A stretch of DNA of 64,000 nt from Chloroflexota bacterium (GTDB taxonomy: Bacteria > Chloroflexota > Dehalococcoidia > Tepidiformales > Tepidiformaceae), in assembly GCA_016234445.1 (NCBI GenBank), contig JACRBT010000002.1, forward strand, positions 124,001 through 188,000, written 5' to 3'. A program made the position numbers and the translations under genes. Each line of letters starts with the position of its first letter. The stretch's first letter is position 1. This document shows, piece after piece, positions 50,496 to 59,513 of the stretch. The notes below the pieces were generated by a model that searched no databases, was not told the DNA's origin, and was given only the letters and a program-made list of their open reading frames with translations.

Positions 50496-52779
50496 AGCCC
50501 TTCGGGGCGCGGCCCAGCTTCGCTTCGGCGTTCGCGATGATCTCCCGGGTGTGGTCGATCATGTCGGGGCTCACGCTGACGCTGCTGATGCCCCACTCGA
50601 CCAGCTTCTCCGTGATCTCGGGGTAGACACTGGGCGCCTGGCCGCAGATGCCCACGGTGATCCCACGGCGGCGGCCGACGCTGACGGCCGTCTGGATCGC
50701 CGCCATCACCGCCTCGTCGCGTTCGTCGAAGGTCTCGGCCAGCTTGTCGCTGTCGCGGTCGCAGCCAAGGACCAGCTGGGTGAGGTCGTTCGAGCCGATC
50801 GAGACACCGTCGATGCCGACGTCGATGAACTTGTCGAGGATGATCACGTTGGAGGGGACTTCGACCATCATCCAGAGCTTGAAGTCCTCGCCGCGGACGA
50901 CGCCCTGTTCGGCCAGCAGCTGCTTCACGCCCTTCAGCTCGGCCGGCGTCCGGACGAACGGCACCATCACGTAGAGGTTGCGGTATTCCTTGCGGACGGC
51001 CTTGATGGCGTCGACTTCCAGCCGGAAGATGTCGGGTTCGTGGATGTACCGGCTGGCGCCGCGGTAGCCGATCATCGGGTTCTCTTCGCTGATCTCGTAC
51101 TTCGCGCCGCCGCGGAGATTGGCGTACTCGTTCGTCTTGAAGTCGGTCAGGCGGTAGACCACCGGCCGGGGGCTGAATGCCTTGCAGAACTCACCGATGC
51201 CCTCGGCCAGCTTCTGGGTGAACTCGGCGCCGCGGCCTTCGTCGATGAACGTCCGGGGGTGGGTGCCGATCTGGGCGACGATGAACTCGGCGCGGAGGAG
51301 CCCGACGCCGTCGACGTGGCGCTTGGCGACCTTCTCCGCGAGCTCGGGCTCGGCCAGGTTCACGTAGAGTTTCGTCGTCGTCTTCAGCTGGACCGCGTTG
51401 GCGTAGCGCTGCTTCTGGCGTTCGGCCCAGGCGAGGCGGGCTTCGGCGCGGCCTTCGTAGACGTGGCCCTTGGAGCCGTCCACGGTGACTTCGTTGTTCA
51501 CGGGGAGGGACTTGGTCGCCTGGCCGACGCCGACGACGCAGGGGATGCCCAGTTCGCGGCTGACGATGGCGGCGTGGCAGGTGCGGCCGCCGCGCTCGGT
51601 GACGATGGCGGAGGCGCGCTTCATCGCGGGGACGAAGTCGGGGGTGGTCATCTCGGCGACGAGGACGTCGCCCTGCTTCACGATGTCGATGTCGTGGGGG
51701 TCGTAGACGATGCGGACGGGGCCGTGGCCGACGCCGGGGCTGGCGGGCTGGCCGCTGAGGAGGATGGTTGCGGTCTCGTGTTCGCCCTCGTCGTCGTGCT
51801 GGACGCGCATGGTCGTAACCGGGCGCGCCTGGGTGAGGTAGAACTTGCCGCCCTCGTAGGCCCACTCGATGTCCTGGTGATGGCCGTAGTGCTCCTCGAC
51901 TGAGCGGCCGATCCGGGCGAGTTCGCGGATCTCGTCGTCGCTCAGCTTCATCCGGTCGACCATGTCGGCGGGCACGGGCATCCACTCGTTGGCGCCTTCG
52001 TGGCTGCCGTCGGAGGTCTCCGATTGGGCGATCATCCGCTCCTGGGGGACGTGGGTCTTCTCGAGGATCTGGAGCGACTCCTTGTCGACCATGTAGAGGT
52101 CGGGGGAGATTTCGCCAGAGACGATGCCTTCGCCGAGGCCGTAGACCGCCTCGATCGTGATCTTGGAGGCATCGGAGTGGACGGGTTCGACCGTGAACAT
52201 AACGCCGGACTTCTCCGACTGCACCATGCGCTGGACCGGCACCGCCAGCCCGACCTTCAGATGGTCGTAGCCCGCTTCAACGCGATAGAAGATGGCCCGG
52301 CCTTCGAACAGGGATGCCCAGCAGGCCTGGACGGCGAGGACGACGTTGTCGGCGCCGACGACGTTGAGGAAGGTGCTCTGCTGGCCGGCGAAACTCGCCT
52401 CGGGCAGGTCCTCGGCGGTGGCCGAGCTGCGGACGGCGACGGCGCCGTCCCCGAGCTTTGCGTAGGCTTCCTTGATTTCGGCGGCGATGTGAGCGGGCAT
52501 CGGCGCCTGGATGATGCGCTCGCGGATGCGGGCGGCGCGGTCGTTCAGCGCCCGGGAGTCGTGGACGTCGAGGTTGAAGAGTTCCTTCTTGATGATGGGT
52601 TCGAGGGCGTTCTGGCGGATGAAGTGGAAGTAGGTGTCCGCCGTAACGACGAAGCCCGGAGGCACCGGGATGTTGGCGCGGGTGAGTTCGCCAAGGTTGG
52701 CTCCCTTCCCGCCGACAAGCCCCAGATCGTCGCGGCCGACTTCGGAGAACCAGACGACCGACCGGGTCATGCTTACCAC
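50494..52779 (-). CDS. ppsA: Phosphoenolpyruvate synthase
   Basis: The 761-residue protein has the N-terminal ATP-grasp part (GLVGGKGANLGEL; AVRSSATAEDLPEASFAGQQ), the swivelling phosphohistidine domain (ERGGRTCHAAIVSRELG) and the C-terminal PEP-binding barrel ending GICGQAPSVYPEI. It turns pyruvate and ATP into PEP, AMP and phosphate for gluconeogenesis. GTG 52779 sits 5 bases after TATAGC (52785-52790), giving a leaderless-type start; ATG 52770 would remove three residues. Confidence 0.95.
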   Translation of the reverse strand: MVSMTRSVVWFSEVGRDDLGLVGGKGANLGELTRANIPVPPGFVVTADTYFHFIRQNALEPIIKKELFNLDVHDSRALNDRAARIRERIIQAPMPAHIAAEIKEAYAKLGDGAVAVRSSATAEDLPEASFAGQQSTFLNVVGADNVVLAVQACWASLFEGRAIFYRVEAGYDHLKVGLAVPVQRMVQSEKSGVMFTVEPVHSDASKITIEAVYGLGEGIVSGEISPDLYMVDKESLQILEKTHVPQERMIAQSETSDGSHEGANEWMPVPADMVDRMKLSDDEIRELARIGRSVEEHYGHHQDIEWAYEGGKFYLTQARPVTTMRVQHDDEGEHETATILLSGQPASPGVGHGPVRIVYDPHDIDIVKQGDVLVAEMTTPDFVPAMKRASAIVTERGGRTCHAAIVSRELGIPCVVGVGQATKSLPVNNEVTVDGSKGHVYEGRAEARLAWAERQKQRYANAVQLKTTTKLYVNLAEPELAEKVAKRHVDGVGLLRAEFIVAQIGTHPRTFIDEGRGAEFTQKLAEGIGEFCKAFSPRPVVYRLTDFKTNEYANLRGGAKYEISEENPMIGYRGASRYIHEPDIFRLEVDAIKAVRKEYRNLYVMVPFVRTPAELKGVKQLLAEQGVVRGEDFKLWMMVEVPSNVIILDKFIDVGIDGVSIGSNDLTQLVLGCDRDSDKLAETFDERDEAVMAAIQTAVSVGRRRGITVGICGQAPSVYPEITEKLVEWGISSVSVSPDMIDHTREIIANAEAKLGRAPKG

Positions 52780-52784
52780 TTGTG

Positions 52785-52790
52785 GCTATA
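52785..52790 (-). promoter_or_regulatory. Leaderless-type -10 box of ppsA
   Basis: TATAGC, 5 bases, then GTG; GGAGG just upstream is too far from either start. Confidence 0.4.
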
Positions 52791-52907
52791 CCTCCGGGTG
52801 TCTTTCATAGTGCGCGCCGATACCTCGATGCGACATTATACTCGCCCGCCGCGCCAACCCACACGGCGGATGATTGGAAATTCCGTTTCTTGGCATATGG
52901 AGAGCGC

Positions 52908-54764
52908 TCACTCCACCGTGACCGTTTTCGCCAGGTTCCGCGGTTGGTCCACGTCGCAGCCACGCCGCAAAGCAATGTAGTACGAAAGGCACTGGAGCGG
53001 CAGTGTCGCGACGATCGGCTCAAGGAGTTCCGAAACAGCGGGGATGGGGAGGACGTGGTCCGCGAGCATCGTCACCTCGTCGTCTCCCTCGGTGACGACG
53101 GCGAGGACTTCGCCGCCACGGGCCTGGACCTGCTGGATGTTCGAGATGAGCTTCGCCCGGAGCGCGTGTTTCGTCGCTATGGCCACGGTCGGGAAGGAAG
53201 GGTCGATCAGGGCGATGGGCCCGTGCTTCATCTCGCCGGCGGCGTAACCCTCGGCGTGGATGTAGCTGATCTCCTTCATCTTCAGGGCGCCCTCCATCGC
53301 CACCGGGAAGGCGAGGGCCCGGCCGAGGAAGAGCATGTGGCCAGCCTGGTGGAAGTGGTTGGCGAGCGTCCGATAGGGCCCCGCGTTCGAAAGCGTGTGC
53401 GCCGCGGCGTCCGGGATGTGGGCGAGTTCGTCGATGCGCTGCGTGAGTTCGGCCTGGGAGATGTGGCCGTTCGCCCGCCCGATGCCCAGGGCGAGGGCGT
53501 AGAGCGCGGCGACAGCGGCGGTGAAGCACTTGGTGCTGGCGACGCCGCGTTCGAGGCCGGCCCGGGTGTAGACGGTCCCCTCGGCGACGCGGGTGGTCTG
53601 GGCGCCTTCGGTGTTGCAGATCGTCACCTGGAGGGCGCCCTTCTGGCGGGCGACGTTCATCGCTTCGAGGACGTCGACGGTTTCGCCCGACTGGCTGACC
53701 GAAACGACAAGCGTGTCGGGGCCAATCACCGGGTCGCGGTAGCGAAATTCGCTGGCGTTGTCGGTCTCGGCGGGAATGCCGGCCAGGGCCTCGAAGTAGC
53801 GACGGCCGATCATCGCGGCGTGGAGGCTGGTGCCCATCCCGAGGAGGACAACACGGCGCACATCCTTCAACCGATCCGCCGCGGGGCCGAGGTCGTCGAG
53901 GTGGACGGCCGCCGGCTCCAGGGTCACGAGGCTGCGGATCGTGTCGGAAAGCGCCTCCGGCTGCTCCATGATCTCCTTGAGCATGAAGTGCTGGTACTGG
54001 CCCTTGAGCGCACTGACGGGGTCGATCGGCACCGTCCGGAGGTCGACCTCCACCGGCTGGCCGCCGAGGTTGATGTACCCGGCGCCCTCTTGATCGATGC
54101 GCACGAGTTGCCCGTCGGCGACGAACCCGACCTTCCGGGTGTGTGGGAGGATGGCCGCCAGGTCGCTCGCGAGCACCATCTCGCCGTCGCCGTAGCCGAC
54201 CACGATGCCGCCGGCGTTCCCGAGCCTGACGGCGACCAGCGTGCCCGGTTCGAGCGGGCTCATGGCGACGATGGCCTGGGAGCCGTGAAGCCGCTGTGCG
54301 GTCAGACGCAGGGCTTCAAGCAGGTTCGCGCCGGCCTTCAGGTGGTCCTCCATCAAGTGGGCGATGGTCTCGGTGTCGGTTTCGCTGGCGAAGGAGTGCC
54401 CTTTGGCCAGCAGTTCGGCCTTGAGGGATGCGTAGTTCTCGACGATCCCGTTGTGGATGACGACGACTTCGCTGTTGCAGCTGAGGTGGGGGTGGGCGTT
54501 GCGGTCGCTGGGCCGGCCGTGGGTCGCCCAGCGGGTGTGGCCGATGCCGACGGTGGCGGCGAGCGCCTGGCCTTCGGCGAGGGTCGCTTCGAGGTTGACG
54601 ATCTTGCCTTCGCGCTTGGTGACGATGAGCCCGGGTTGCCCGGGGGCGCTGTCGAAGACGGCGATGCCGGCCGAGTCGTAGCCGCGGTATTCGAGGTCGC
54701 GGAGGGCGGCGACGAGGATAGGCGCGGCCGGGCGGTTGCCGGCGTAGCCAACGATTCCACACAT
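52908..54764 (-). CDS. glmS: Glutamine-fructose-6-phosphate aminotransferase
   Basis: The 618-residue protein begins MCGIVGYAG, with Cys2 as the glutaminase nucleophile, has GHTRWATHG and CNSEVVVIHNG in the glutaminase half, two SIS domains (MGTSLHA, SVSQSGETVD) and ends RNLAKTVTVE. It makes glucosamine-6-phosphate, the first step to UDP-GlcNAc for the cell wall. GGGAG lies upstream of the ATG. No glmS ribozyme core is recognised in the leader. Confidence 0.96.
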   Translation of the reverse strand: MCGIVGYAGNRPAAPILVAALRDLEYRGYDSAGIAVFDSAPGQPGLIVTKREGKIVNLEATLAEGQALAATVGIGHTRWATHGRPSDRNAHPHLSCNSEVVVIHNGIVENYASLKAELLAKGHSFASETDTETIAHLMEDHLKAGANLLEALRLTAQRLHGSQAIVAMSPLEPGTLVAVRLGNAGGIVVGYGDGEMVLASDLAAILPHTRKVGFVADGQLVRIDQEGAGYINLGGQPVEVDLRTVPIDPVSALKGQYQHFMLKEIMEQPEALSDTIRSLVTLEPAAVHLDDLGPAADRLKDVRRVVLLGMGTSLHAAMIGRRYFEALAGIPAETDNASEFRYRDPVIGPDTLVVSVSQSGETVDVLEAMNVARQKGALQVTICNTEGAQTTRVAEGTVYTRAGLERGVASTKCFTAAVAALYALALGIGRANGHISQAELTQRIDELAHIPDAAAHTLSNAGPYRTLANHFHQAGHMLFLGRALAFPVAMEGALKMKEISYIHAEGYAAGEMKHGPIALIDPSFPTVAIATKHALRAKLISNIQQVQARGGEVLAVVTEGDDEVTMLADHVLPIPAVSELLEPIVATLPLQCLSYYIALRRGCDVDQPRNLAKTVTVE

Positions 54765-55224
54765 GAATTGATACTCCCGTGGTGTCCGTGTCCCGGTTGT
54801 CCGGGGGAGTGGAGCACGCGGCGCGGCAGCGGCGGGCGCGGCGATGCGCCCCGTGGTTTGTTCTGCTGCCGATGAGAGTGAGAGGGGAAGGGATTTGCGG
54901 TCCCTGCACGTGGCGCACCTTTGTCAGCCGGTTACCCATGCTGGTTTGTGTGCTGCCTGACGGCTGTGCTGCCGGGGGGCCACCCGCCGAGTGTTTCGAT
55001 ACTGCCCCCGCCTCGTCATCCGCGGTGTCCCGCGGACCTGGCGCTTGCGTTGCTCACCCTTTGCGTGCCGTGGGGTTGGTTTCGGTTGCGGGCTCACCTC
55101 CGGTGGGGACTGCGAACAGTGTGGGCGCCCGGGTTGCGAAAGGTCAATCGGAAGCGGACACGGAGGAATCGGGAGCGCCGTCCGTCTTGCCGGGCATCAC
55201 TCGCTGCGCGCACTGTGGCCGAAG
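54765..55224. other. 460-base spacer, no gene supported
   Basis: This lies between divergent glmS and the small exported protein. Several frames are open because of high GC, but none has a ribosome site with family-like sequence. I looked for RNase P, SRP, 6S and tmRNA signatures by eye and found none. Confidence 0.4.
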
Positions 55225-55914
55225 GTGGCTCCGACGTTTACCTTCCGCAGGCGGCTGGTGCTGGCAGTCACGCTGGTCGCGATGGCCACCGCCATCGGCG
55301 GCGCGACAGCGCTCCGCGCGATGCAGCAGCAAAGTCCGACGCATTCCGATGAGCTGGTTGAGCAGCTGCGTTCGCAACTGGCGGGTTCTCCCCATCCCGA
55401 AGTCGCCGCCTCGCTCGAGGAGAAACTCCGGATCGCCGAGGAGTCACAGCGGCAGGAGAGATACGCGAGCGAGGCGGCCGTTGATCCCCAGAAACTCGCT
55501 GAGAAGCGGGAGGCGGTGGCCGCCGAGGCGGATTCCAACGAAGTCCGGCCGGGATGGCTGGATTGGCCGAAGCGGCCGGCGGGGGCGGGTTTCATCGTCG
55601 ATGATCCGTGGCAGCCTCCGTTCCCGTCGATGGTGCTGACCACGACCAATCTCTGGTGCGTGGACGAGAGTGACGGTGCTGCCCTGGCAGTGTGGGCTGG
55701 CCGGGTCACGGTGGAATCGGGGAGGGACCCTCGGCAGGGGGAGCTGGCGCTCGTGCGGCAAAGCACGCTGGGCCACCGCTTCCTGGGCTTCTACCCGACT
55801 CCGACGAAGCACGGGGTAGTGTGGGTCACCGGGGCATCCGGATTGGTTCTTGAGCTGACAGCCGAGGACGGCACGACGTTCCACTTCGACGTGGTCAGCC
55901 GGGAATTCCGGTAG
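55225..55914 (+). CDS. Membrane-anchored small protein, unknown
   Basis: From GTG 55225 the product has 229 residues: a short basic start, one membrane helix (LVLAVTLVAMATAIGGATAL), a Gln/Glu/Ser-rich helical stretch (about 40-90) and a compact C-terminal domain with DDPWQPPFPSMVLTTTN and TPTKHGVVWVTGASG. The start is uncertain because the frame stays open upstream to 54991 and no ribosome site is convincing. Codon bias supports the C-terminal half. No family is recognised. Confidence 0.5.
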   Translation: MAPTFTFRRRLVLAVTLVAMATAIGGATALRAMQQQSPTHSDELVEQLRSQLAGSPHPEVAASLEEKLRIAEESQRQERYASEAAVDPQKLAEKREAVAAEADSNEVRPGWLDWPKRPAGAGFIVDDPWQPPFPSMVLTTTNLWCVDESDGAALAVWAGRVTVESGRDPRQGELALVRQSTLGHRFLGFYPTPTKHGVVWVTGASGLVLELTAEDGTTFHFDVVSREFR

Positions 55915-55939
55915 CCGGCTCCGGTCGGGGGGCGCCGGG

Positions 55940-56245
55940 TCAGCTTTCGGCGCGGGATATGCCGGCCAGCCCCAGGAACTCGTCTTCCCACTGCAGGACT
56001 TCGCGGATGAGGGCCGCGTCGATCGGGAACGGGTTCCCGGCGACCCCGCGCATCTTGAACTCCTCTTCGACGACCCGCGCAATCTCGTCGAGCCGTCGGG
56101 CCTGGACGCCGAGCTCCCGTTCGGTCGTGAGGATGAGCTCCACCAGCTCGCCGGCGAGGACGAAGCCGTCCTCCTGGAGCTGCTCCCACGCCCATTCGGC
56201 GCACTCGACCAGCAATTCCGGCGTCAGCCGGGAGACGTTCGTCAT
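55940..56245 (-). CDS. Small helical protein coupled to methyltransferase, unknown
   Basis: The 101-residue acidic helical protein (ELLVECAEWAWEQLQEDGFV; RRLDEIARVVEEEF) has no recognised domain. Its ATG overlaps the TGA of the methyltransferase upstream (TGATG), so it depends on that gene's translation and may be its partner. Confidence 0.65.
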   Translation of the reverse strand: MTNVSRLTPELLVECAEWAWEQLQEDGFVLAGELVELILTTERELGVQARRLDEIARVVEEEFKMRGVAGNPFPIDAALIREVLQWEDEFLGLAGISRAES

Positions 56246-57297
56246 CAGGGTTTCCTCGCGAGCAGGACGTCGATGCCGCCCTGGAATGGGGCGACGCGCT
56301 GGAGGTAGGTGAAGCCCGCGCCGGCGACCAGCTCCTCGGCTTCTTCGCGGGTGGCGACGCAGCTCCCCCAGAGCATCTCCGTGTATTCGAAGTGAAGGCC
56401 CATCCGCGCTTCCGGGGAAGCGGCCTCAGCCACGGAGGCGGGGTAGGACTCGTCGAAGATGATGAGCTGGCCGCCGCTCTTGAGCCCGGCGAACACGGCC
56501 GCCATGACTGCCGGGCGTGACGCCGCGGGGACTTCGTGGAGCGAGAGAAAGAAGAAGGCGAGGTCGAACACCCCGTCGGCCCCGAGGTCGGCGAGGTCGC
56601 CGGCGACAAGGTGCATGCGAGATTCGAGCGCCGTGCCCGCGATCGCGCTGCCGCCGCGCTGCAGGGCCGAGGTGTCGAGGTCGACCCCGGTGTAGCGGAC
56701 GGACGGAAAGGCGAAGCAGAGTTCCTTGCCGAGGTTGCCTTCGCCACAGCCGGCGTCGAGCACCGAGGCCCCGCCGCGGAGGGCGGTTTCGACGGACGGC
56801 AACGCCGGCAAGACGGCCTCCATGAAGAGGGCGTGCATCGCGGCGCTCTGTTCGGCGACGCTGCGGGAAAGCCCTTCGCCGTGGCGTTCGGGGGAAATGG
56901 GCGCGCCGTCGCGGAAGAACCCGGCGAGGTCGAGGAAGTCTCTCGCTACATAACGCGCATGAAAGGCGAGGGAAGGGCCAAGGTTCAGCAGTGTCCGGGG
57001 TTCGCAGACCATCCAGGCCAGGCCCGGCGCCATCTCCACGGTCCCGCCGTCGCCCGGCACCAGGAGCCCGTTCTGGACCAGCACCTTCGCCCAGGCGTCG
57101 ATTGGCCGCGGCTGGAGGCCCAGGGTGGCGGCGAGCGCATCCGGCCGCATGGGGCCGAAGTCGCGGAGCGCGTCGAAAAGCCCGAGTTCGACACCGAGGT
57201 TCGTCGCGGAGAGCGCCACCATGCCAGCGAACCATTCGGCCGCCCGGGCCACGTGCGGGAGGGCGGCGTGCTGGTCTTCGTCGATCGTCGGTCCCAC
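56245..57297 (-). CDS. O-methyltransferase with winged-helix dimerisation domain
   Basis: The 350-residue protein has an N-terminal winged-helix part (LSATNLGVELGLFDAL; DAWAKVLVQNGLL) and a C-terminal SAM fold (VLDAGCGEGNLGKEL, TGVDLDTSALQR, LKSGGQLIIFDES). This is the acetylserotonin/hydroxyneurosporene O-methyltransferase-like layout. The substrate is unknown. It is followed by the coupled small protein. Confidence 0.8.
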   Translation of the reverse strand: MGPTIDEDQHAALPHVARAAEWFAGMVALSATNLGVELGLFDALRDFGPMRPDALAATLGLQPRPIDAWAKVLVQNGLLVPGDGGTVEMAPGLAWMVCEPRTLLNLGPSLAFHARYVARDFLDLAGFFRDGAPISPERHGEGLSRSVAEQSAAMHALFMEAVLPALPSVETALRGGASVLDAGCGEGNLGKELCFAFPSVRYTGVDLDTSALQRGGSAIAGTALESRMHLVAGDLADLGADGVFDLAFFFLSLHEVPAASRPAVMAAVFAGLKSGGQLIIFDESYPASVAEAASPEARMGLHFEYTEMLWGSCVATREEAEELVAGAGFTYLQRVAPFQGGIDVLLARKP

Positions 57298-57315
57298 GCT
57301 GCACAGCCTACGGGC

Positions 57316-58176
57316 TTAGCCGGGGGGTACGCCAACCTCATCGCGGATGCGCTTCAAGCGAGCGACGTTCTCGGCGTCGGGGCCGCCGCCTTCGATGCCC
57401 GGCACTTCGAGCAGGAAGGGAACGTCCCGGAAGGCCGGGTGGGACATGATCACCCGGAAGCCGTCGAGACCGATGTGGCCGTCGCCGATGTTCTCGTGGC
57501 GGTCGCGGGTACCGCCGAGGGGCATCTTGCTGTCGTTCGCATGGACAGCGGCGAGCCGGTCGAAGCCCACTTCGCGCCCGAACTCCTCCATCGCGATGGC
57601 GCACCCTTCCTTCGTGGCGATGTCGTAGCCCATCGCGAAGGCGTGGCAGGTGTCGAGGCAGACGCGGACGCGAGGGTCGTTGTCCAGCCCGCGGATGATG
57701 GCGCCGAGCTCGGCGAAGGTGCGCGGCAGGCAGTTCCCCTGCCCGGCGTTGTTTTCGAGGATGAGCAGCTGGTCGTTGGCGGCGAACTCGAGGGCCTCGC
57801 GCATCAACCGGCAGACCTGCTCCAGCACCTGGTCGAACCCAACGCCCTTGTGGCTCCCGGCGTGGAAGATAGTGCCCACGGTTCCCAGTTCGGCGCCCCA
57901 ACGGAGGTACTGCTTGAGCGAGCCGGCGGAGCGGTTGGCCAGGGTGGTGTCGTCGCTGGCGAGGTTCACCAGGTAGACGCCGTGGAGGAAGACCGGGATG
58001 TCCGCCTCGGCGCGCGCGGCCCGGAAGAGCTCCACTTGCTCCGGGGTCAGCGCCGGCGGTTTCCACTGCTGCGGCGCCGAGATGAACACCTGCAGCGCCT
58101 CGGCGCCGATCTCCCGGGCGCGGGCGAACGCGGTATGAGGGCCGCCCGCACTCGAACAGTGTGCCCCGATCCTCAT
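57316..58176 (-). CDS. nfo: Endonuclease IV (AP endonuclease)
   Basis: The 286-residue TIM-barrel protein begins MRIGAHCSSAGG and has LILENNAGQGN, CLDTCHAFAMGYD, VHANDSKMPLGG, RDRHENIGDGHIG and FLLEVPG, the trinuclear zinc ligands of Nfo enzymes. It cuts DNA at abasic sites in base-excision repair. Its ATG overlaps the stop of the methyltransferase gene upstream. Confidence 0.95.
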   Translation of the reverse strand: MRIGAHCSSAGGPHTAFARAREIGAEALQVFISAPQQWKPPALTPEQVELFRAARAEADIPVFLHGVYLVNLASDDTTLANRSAGSLKQYLRWGAELGTVGTIFHAGSHKGVGFDQVLEQVCRLMREALEFAANDQLLILENNAGQGNCLPRTFAELGAIIRGLDNDPRVRVCLDTCHAFAMGYDIATKEGCAIAMEEFGREVGFDRLAAVHANDSKMPLGGTRDRHENIGDGHIGLDGFRVIMSHPAFRDVPFLLEVPGIEGGGPDAENVARLKRIRDEVGVPPG

Positions 58177-58787
58177 GCGTCCCTGCGCGTCGCCACGCCG
58201 ACCACGGTTGGCGCACCCATCATCCCGAATTCGCGCGCCACCGCCACATCGAAGCCCGCTGCCTGGATCGCCGCGACCGTCTGGCGGTTCGGGTTGCAGC
58301 CGGCGCCTATGCGCCGCCAGGCGGGCGTGATGGCGTCGAAGATGCGTCCCCGCACACGCCCGGCTGGCCGGACATGCTCCCAGAACCGGAGCTCGCCTCC
58401 TGGCTTCAAGACGCGCCGGGCCTCGGCGAGGGAACGGCTCAGGTCGCGCACCGTACAGAGCGTCAGCGTCACGACCACGGTGTCGAAGGTGCCGTCGTCG
58501 AACGGCAACGCCTCCGCGGGGGCCTGGCGAAGGTCGACTTCGCGCCCGCTGGCCGCTGCATGCCCGAGGGCGCGCTTCACCATGAACGGGTCTGGTTCGA
58601 TGGCGGAGAAGCCCAGGCCATCGGGCAGGTACTGCCAGTTCGTGCCGACACCGGCGCCCAGCTCCAGCACGCGGCCGCGAGCGCCGCCGACGACCTCCCG
58701 GCGGGCGGCGCGCTGGCGCGGGCTCTCCTTCCGAGTGGCGCGATCCCAGAAGGCGGCGAAGGTCTTGTGTCCGCGTTCAGGTTGCAT
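58173..58787 (-). CDS. SAM-dependent methyltransferase (UbiE/PmtA-like)
   Basis: The 204-residue protein has VLELGAGVGTNWQYLP (motif I), FSAIEPDPFMVKRA, VVVTLTLCTVRDL and LKPGGELRFWEHV. This wording is near phospholipid N-methyltransferases and METTL7-type lipid enzymes. The start at ATG 58787 is fixed by TATACT 6 bases upstream (leaderless-type). It shares a transcript with nfo. Confidence 0.84.
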   Translation of the reverse strand: MQPERGHKTFAAFWDRATRKESPRQRAARREVVGGARGRVLELGAGVGTNWQYLPDGLGFSAIEPDPFMVKRALGHAAASGREVDLRQAPAEALPFDDGTFDTVVVTLTLCTVRDLSRSLAEARRVLKPGGELRFWEHVRPAGRVRGRIFDAITPAWRRIGAGCNPNRQTVAAIQAAGFDVAVAREFGMMGAPTVVGVATRRDA

Positions 58788-58793
58788 TGCCGT

Positions 58794-58799
58794 AGTATA
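58794..58799 (-). promoter_or_regulatory. Leaderless-type -10 box of the methyltransferase-nfo operon
   Basis: TATACT, 6 bases, then ATG 58787. Confidence 0.65.
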
Positions 58800-58806
58800 G
58801 CCGCCC

Positions 58807-59079
58807 CTACCGGGGAGCAGCGGGCGGGGGCTGGCGGGTCAGCCCGAAGAGTTCTTCCTGGATGGTCTCGGCGCGCGCCGCCGCCACCGCGCGTGCATCC
58901 GAGATCGCTTCGTTGTAGTACCGCGGGCCGAGCAGCTTCCCGAGCGCTTCGAGGAGGAGTTCGGCCCGGAGGTCGCCCAGGTCCTCGCCAAATTCGTCGC
59001 GCACAAGGTCCTTGAGCTCGCCGAGGAGGTCGGCCCTCTCTTCGCGGCTCAGGTGCTTGAGGCCGTCGTCCCTCGGCAT
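58807..59079 (-). CDS. DUF2164-like small protein
   Basis: The 90-residue helical protein has LSREERADLLGELKDLVRDE, GDLRAELLLEALGKLLGP and YYNEAISDARA, matching the form of DUF2164 (GxLxAexLLdF...GPxxYNxAlxDA). Its function is unknown. ATG 59079 follows TATCCT by 6 bases (leaderless-type), which rules out the longer frame to 59163. Confidence 0.72.
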   Translation of the reverse strand: MPRDDGLKHLSREERADLLGELKDLVRDEFGEDLGDLRAELLLEALGKLLGPRYYNEAISDARAVAAARAETIQEELFGLTRQPPPAAPR

Positions 59080-59085
59080 GCTGGG

Positions 59086-59091
59086 AGGATA
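59086..59091 (-). promoter_or_regulatory. Leaderless-type -10 box of the DUF2164 gene
   Basis: TATCCT, 6 bases, then ATG 59079. Confidence 0.6.
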
Positions 59092-59141
59092 CGGCAGGCG
59101 ACTGTTCGCCGGAACTGTGACTTTCTTCACAGAGACGGTTC

Positions 59142-59187
59142 TTGACAACGCGCCGGGTCGCACATAGGGTGGGGGGGTATCCTACCG
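59142..59187 (+). promoter_or_regulatory. Copper-operon promoter with CsoR-like G-tract operator
   Basis: TTGACA (59142-59147), 17 bases, TAGGGT (59165-59170) form a sigma-70 promoter. The run ATAGGGTGGGGGGGTATCC (59164-59182) resembles the G-rich CsoR boxes that overlap the -10 of copper genes. A second TATCCT (59178-59183), four bases before ATG 59188, could give a leaderless message instead. Confidence 0.65.
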
Positions 59188-59475
59188 ATGGAGCCGACGG
59201 TGACCCCAGAGACACGAAAACAGGCCCAACGGCGGCTGAGGATCATCGCCGGACAGCTCCAGGCGCTCGAAAAACAGATCGACGAAGACCGGTACTGCAT
59301 GGACGTGCTCGACCTCTCCATGTCGATCCAGAAGGCGCTCCGCAGCCTCGACGGCATCGTCATCGAAGGCCACCTTCGCACCCACGTGATCGAACAGATG
59401 ACCGGCGGCGAGACCGAACGCGCCGTCGGCGAACTGCTCCGCCTCTACAAGGTCCAGGGGCCGGCCGAGAGCTGA
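59188..59475 (+). CDS. csoR: CsoR-family metal-sensing repressor
   Basis: The 95-residue helical protein has RRLRIIAGQLQALEKQIDED, RYCMDVLDL and IEGHLRTHVIEQM. The metal ligands expected of CsoR are Cys-His-Cys; here they read Cys37, His62, His66. Its place before copZ and copA makes copper the likely inducer, releasing it from the G-tract operator upstream. Confidence 0.9.
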   Translation: MEPTVTPETRKQAQRRLRIIAGQLQALEKQIDEDRYCMDVLDLSMSIQKALRSLDGIVIEGHLRTHVIEQMTGGETERAVGELLRLYKVQGPAES

Positions 59476-59513
59476 CCCGCCACCCAGCAATCACACTCCC
59501 GGAGGAGCTAGCT

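Noticed and set aside
52782-54875. A 697-residue open frame opposite glmS, and similar long frames opposite ppsA and nfo (50551-51903, 56536-58800)
   Set aside because: They are shadows of well-conserved genes; long antisense frames are expected at this GC content.
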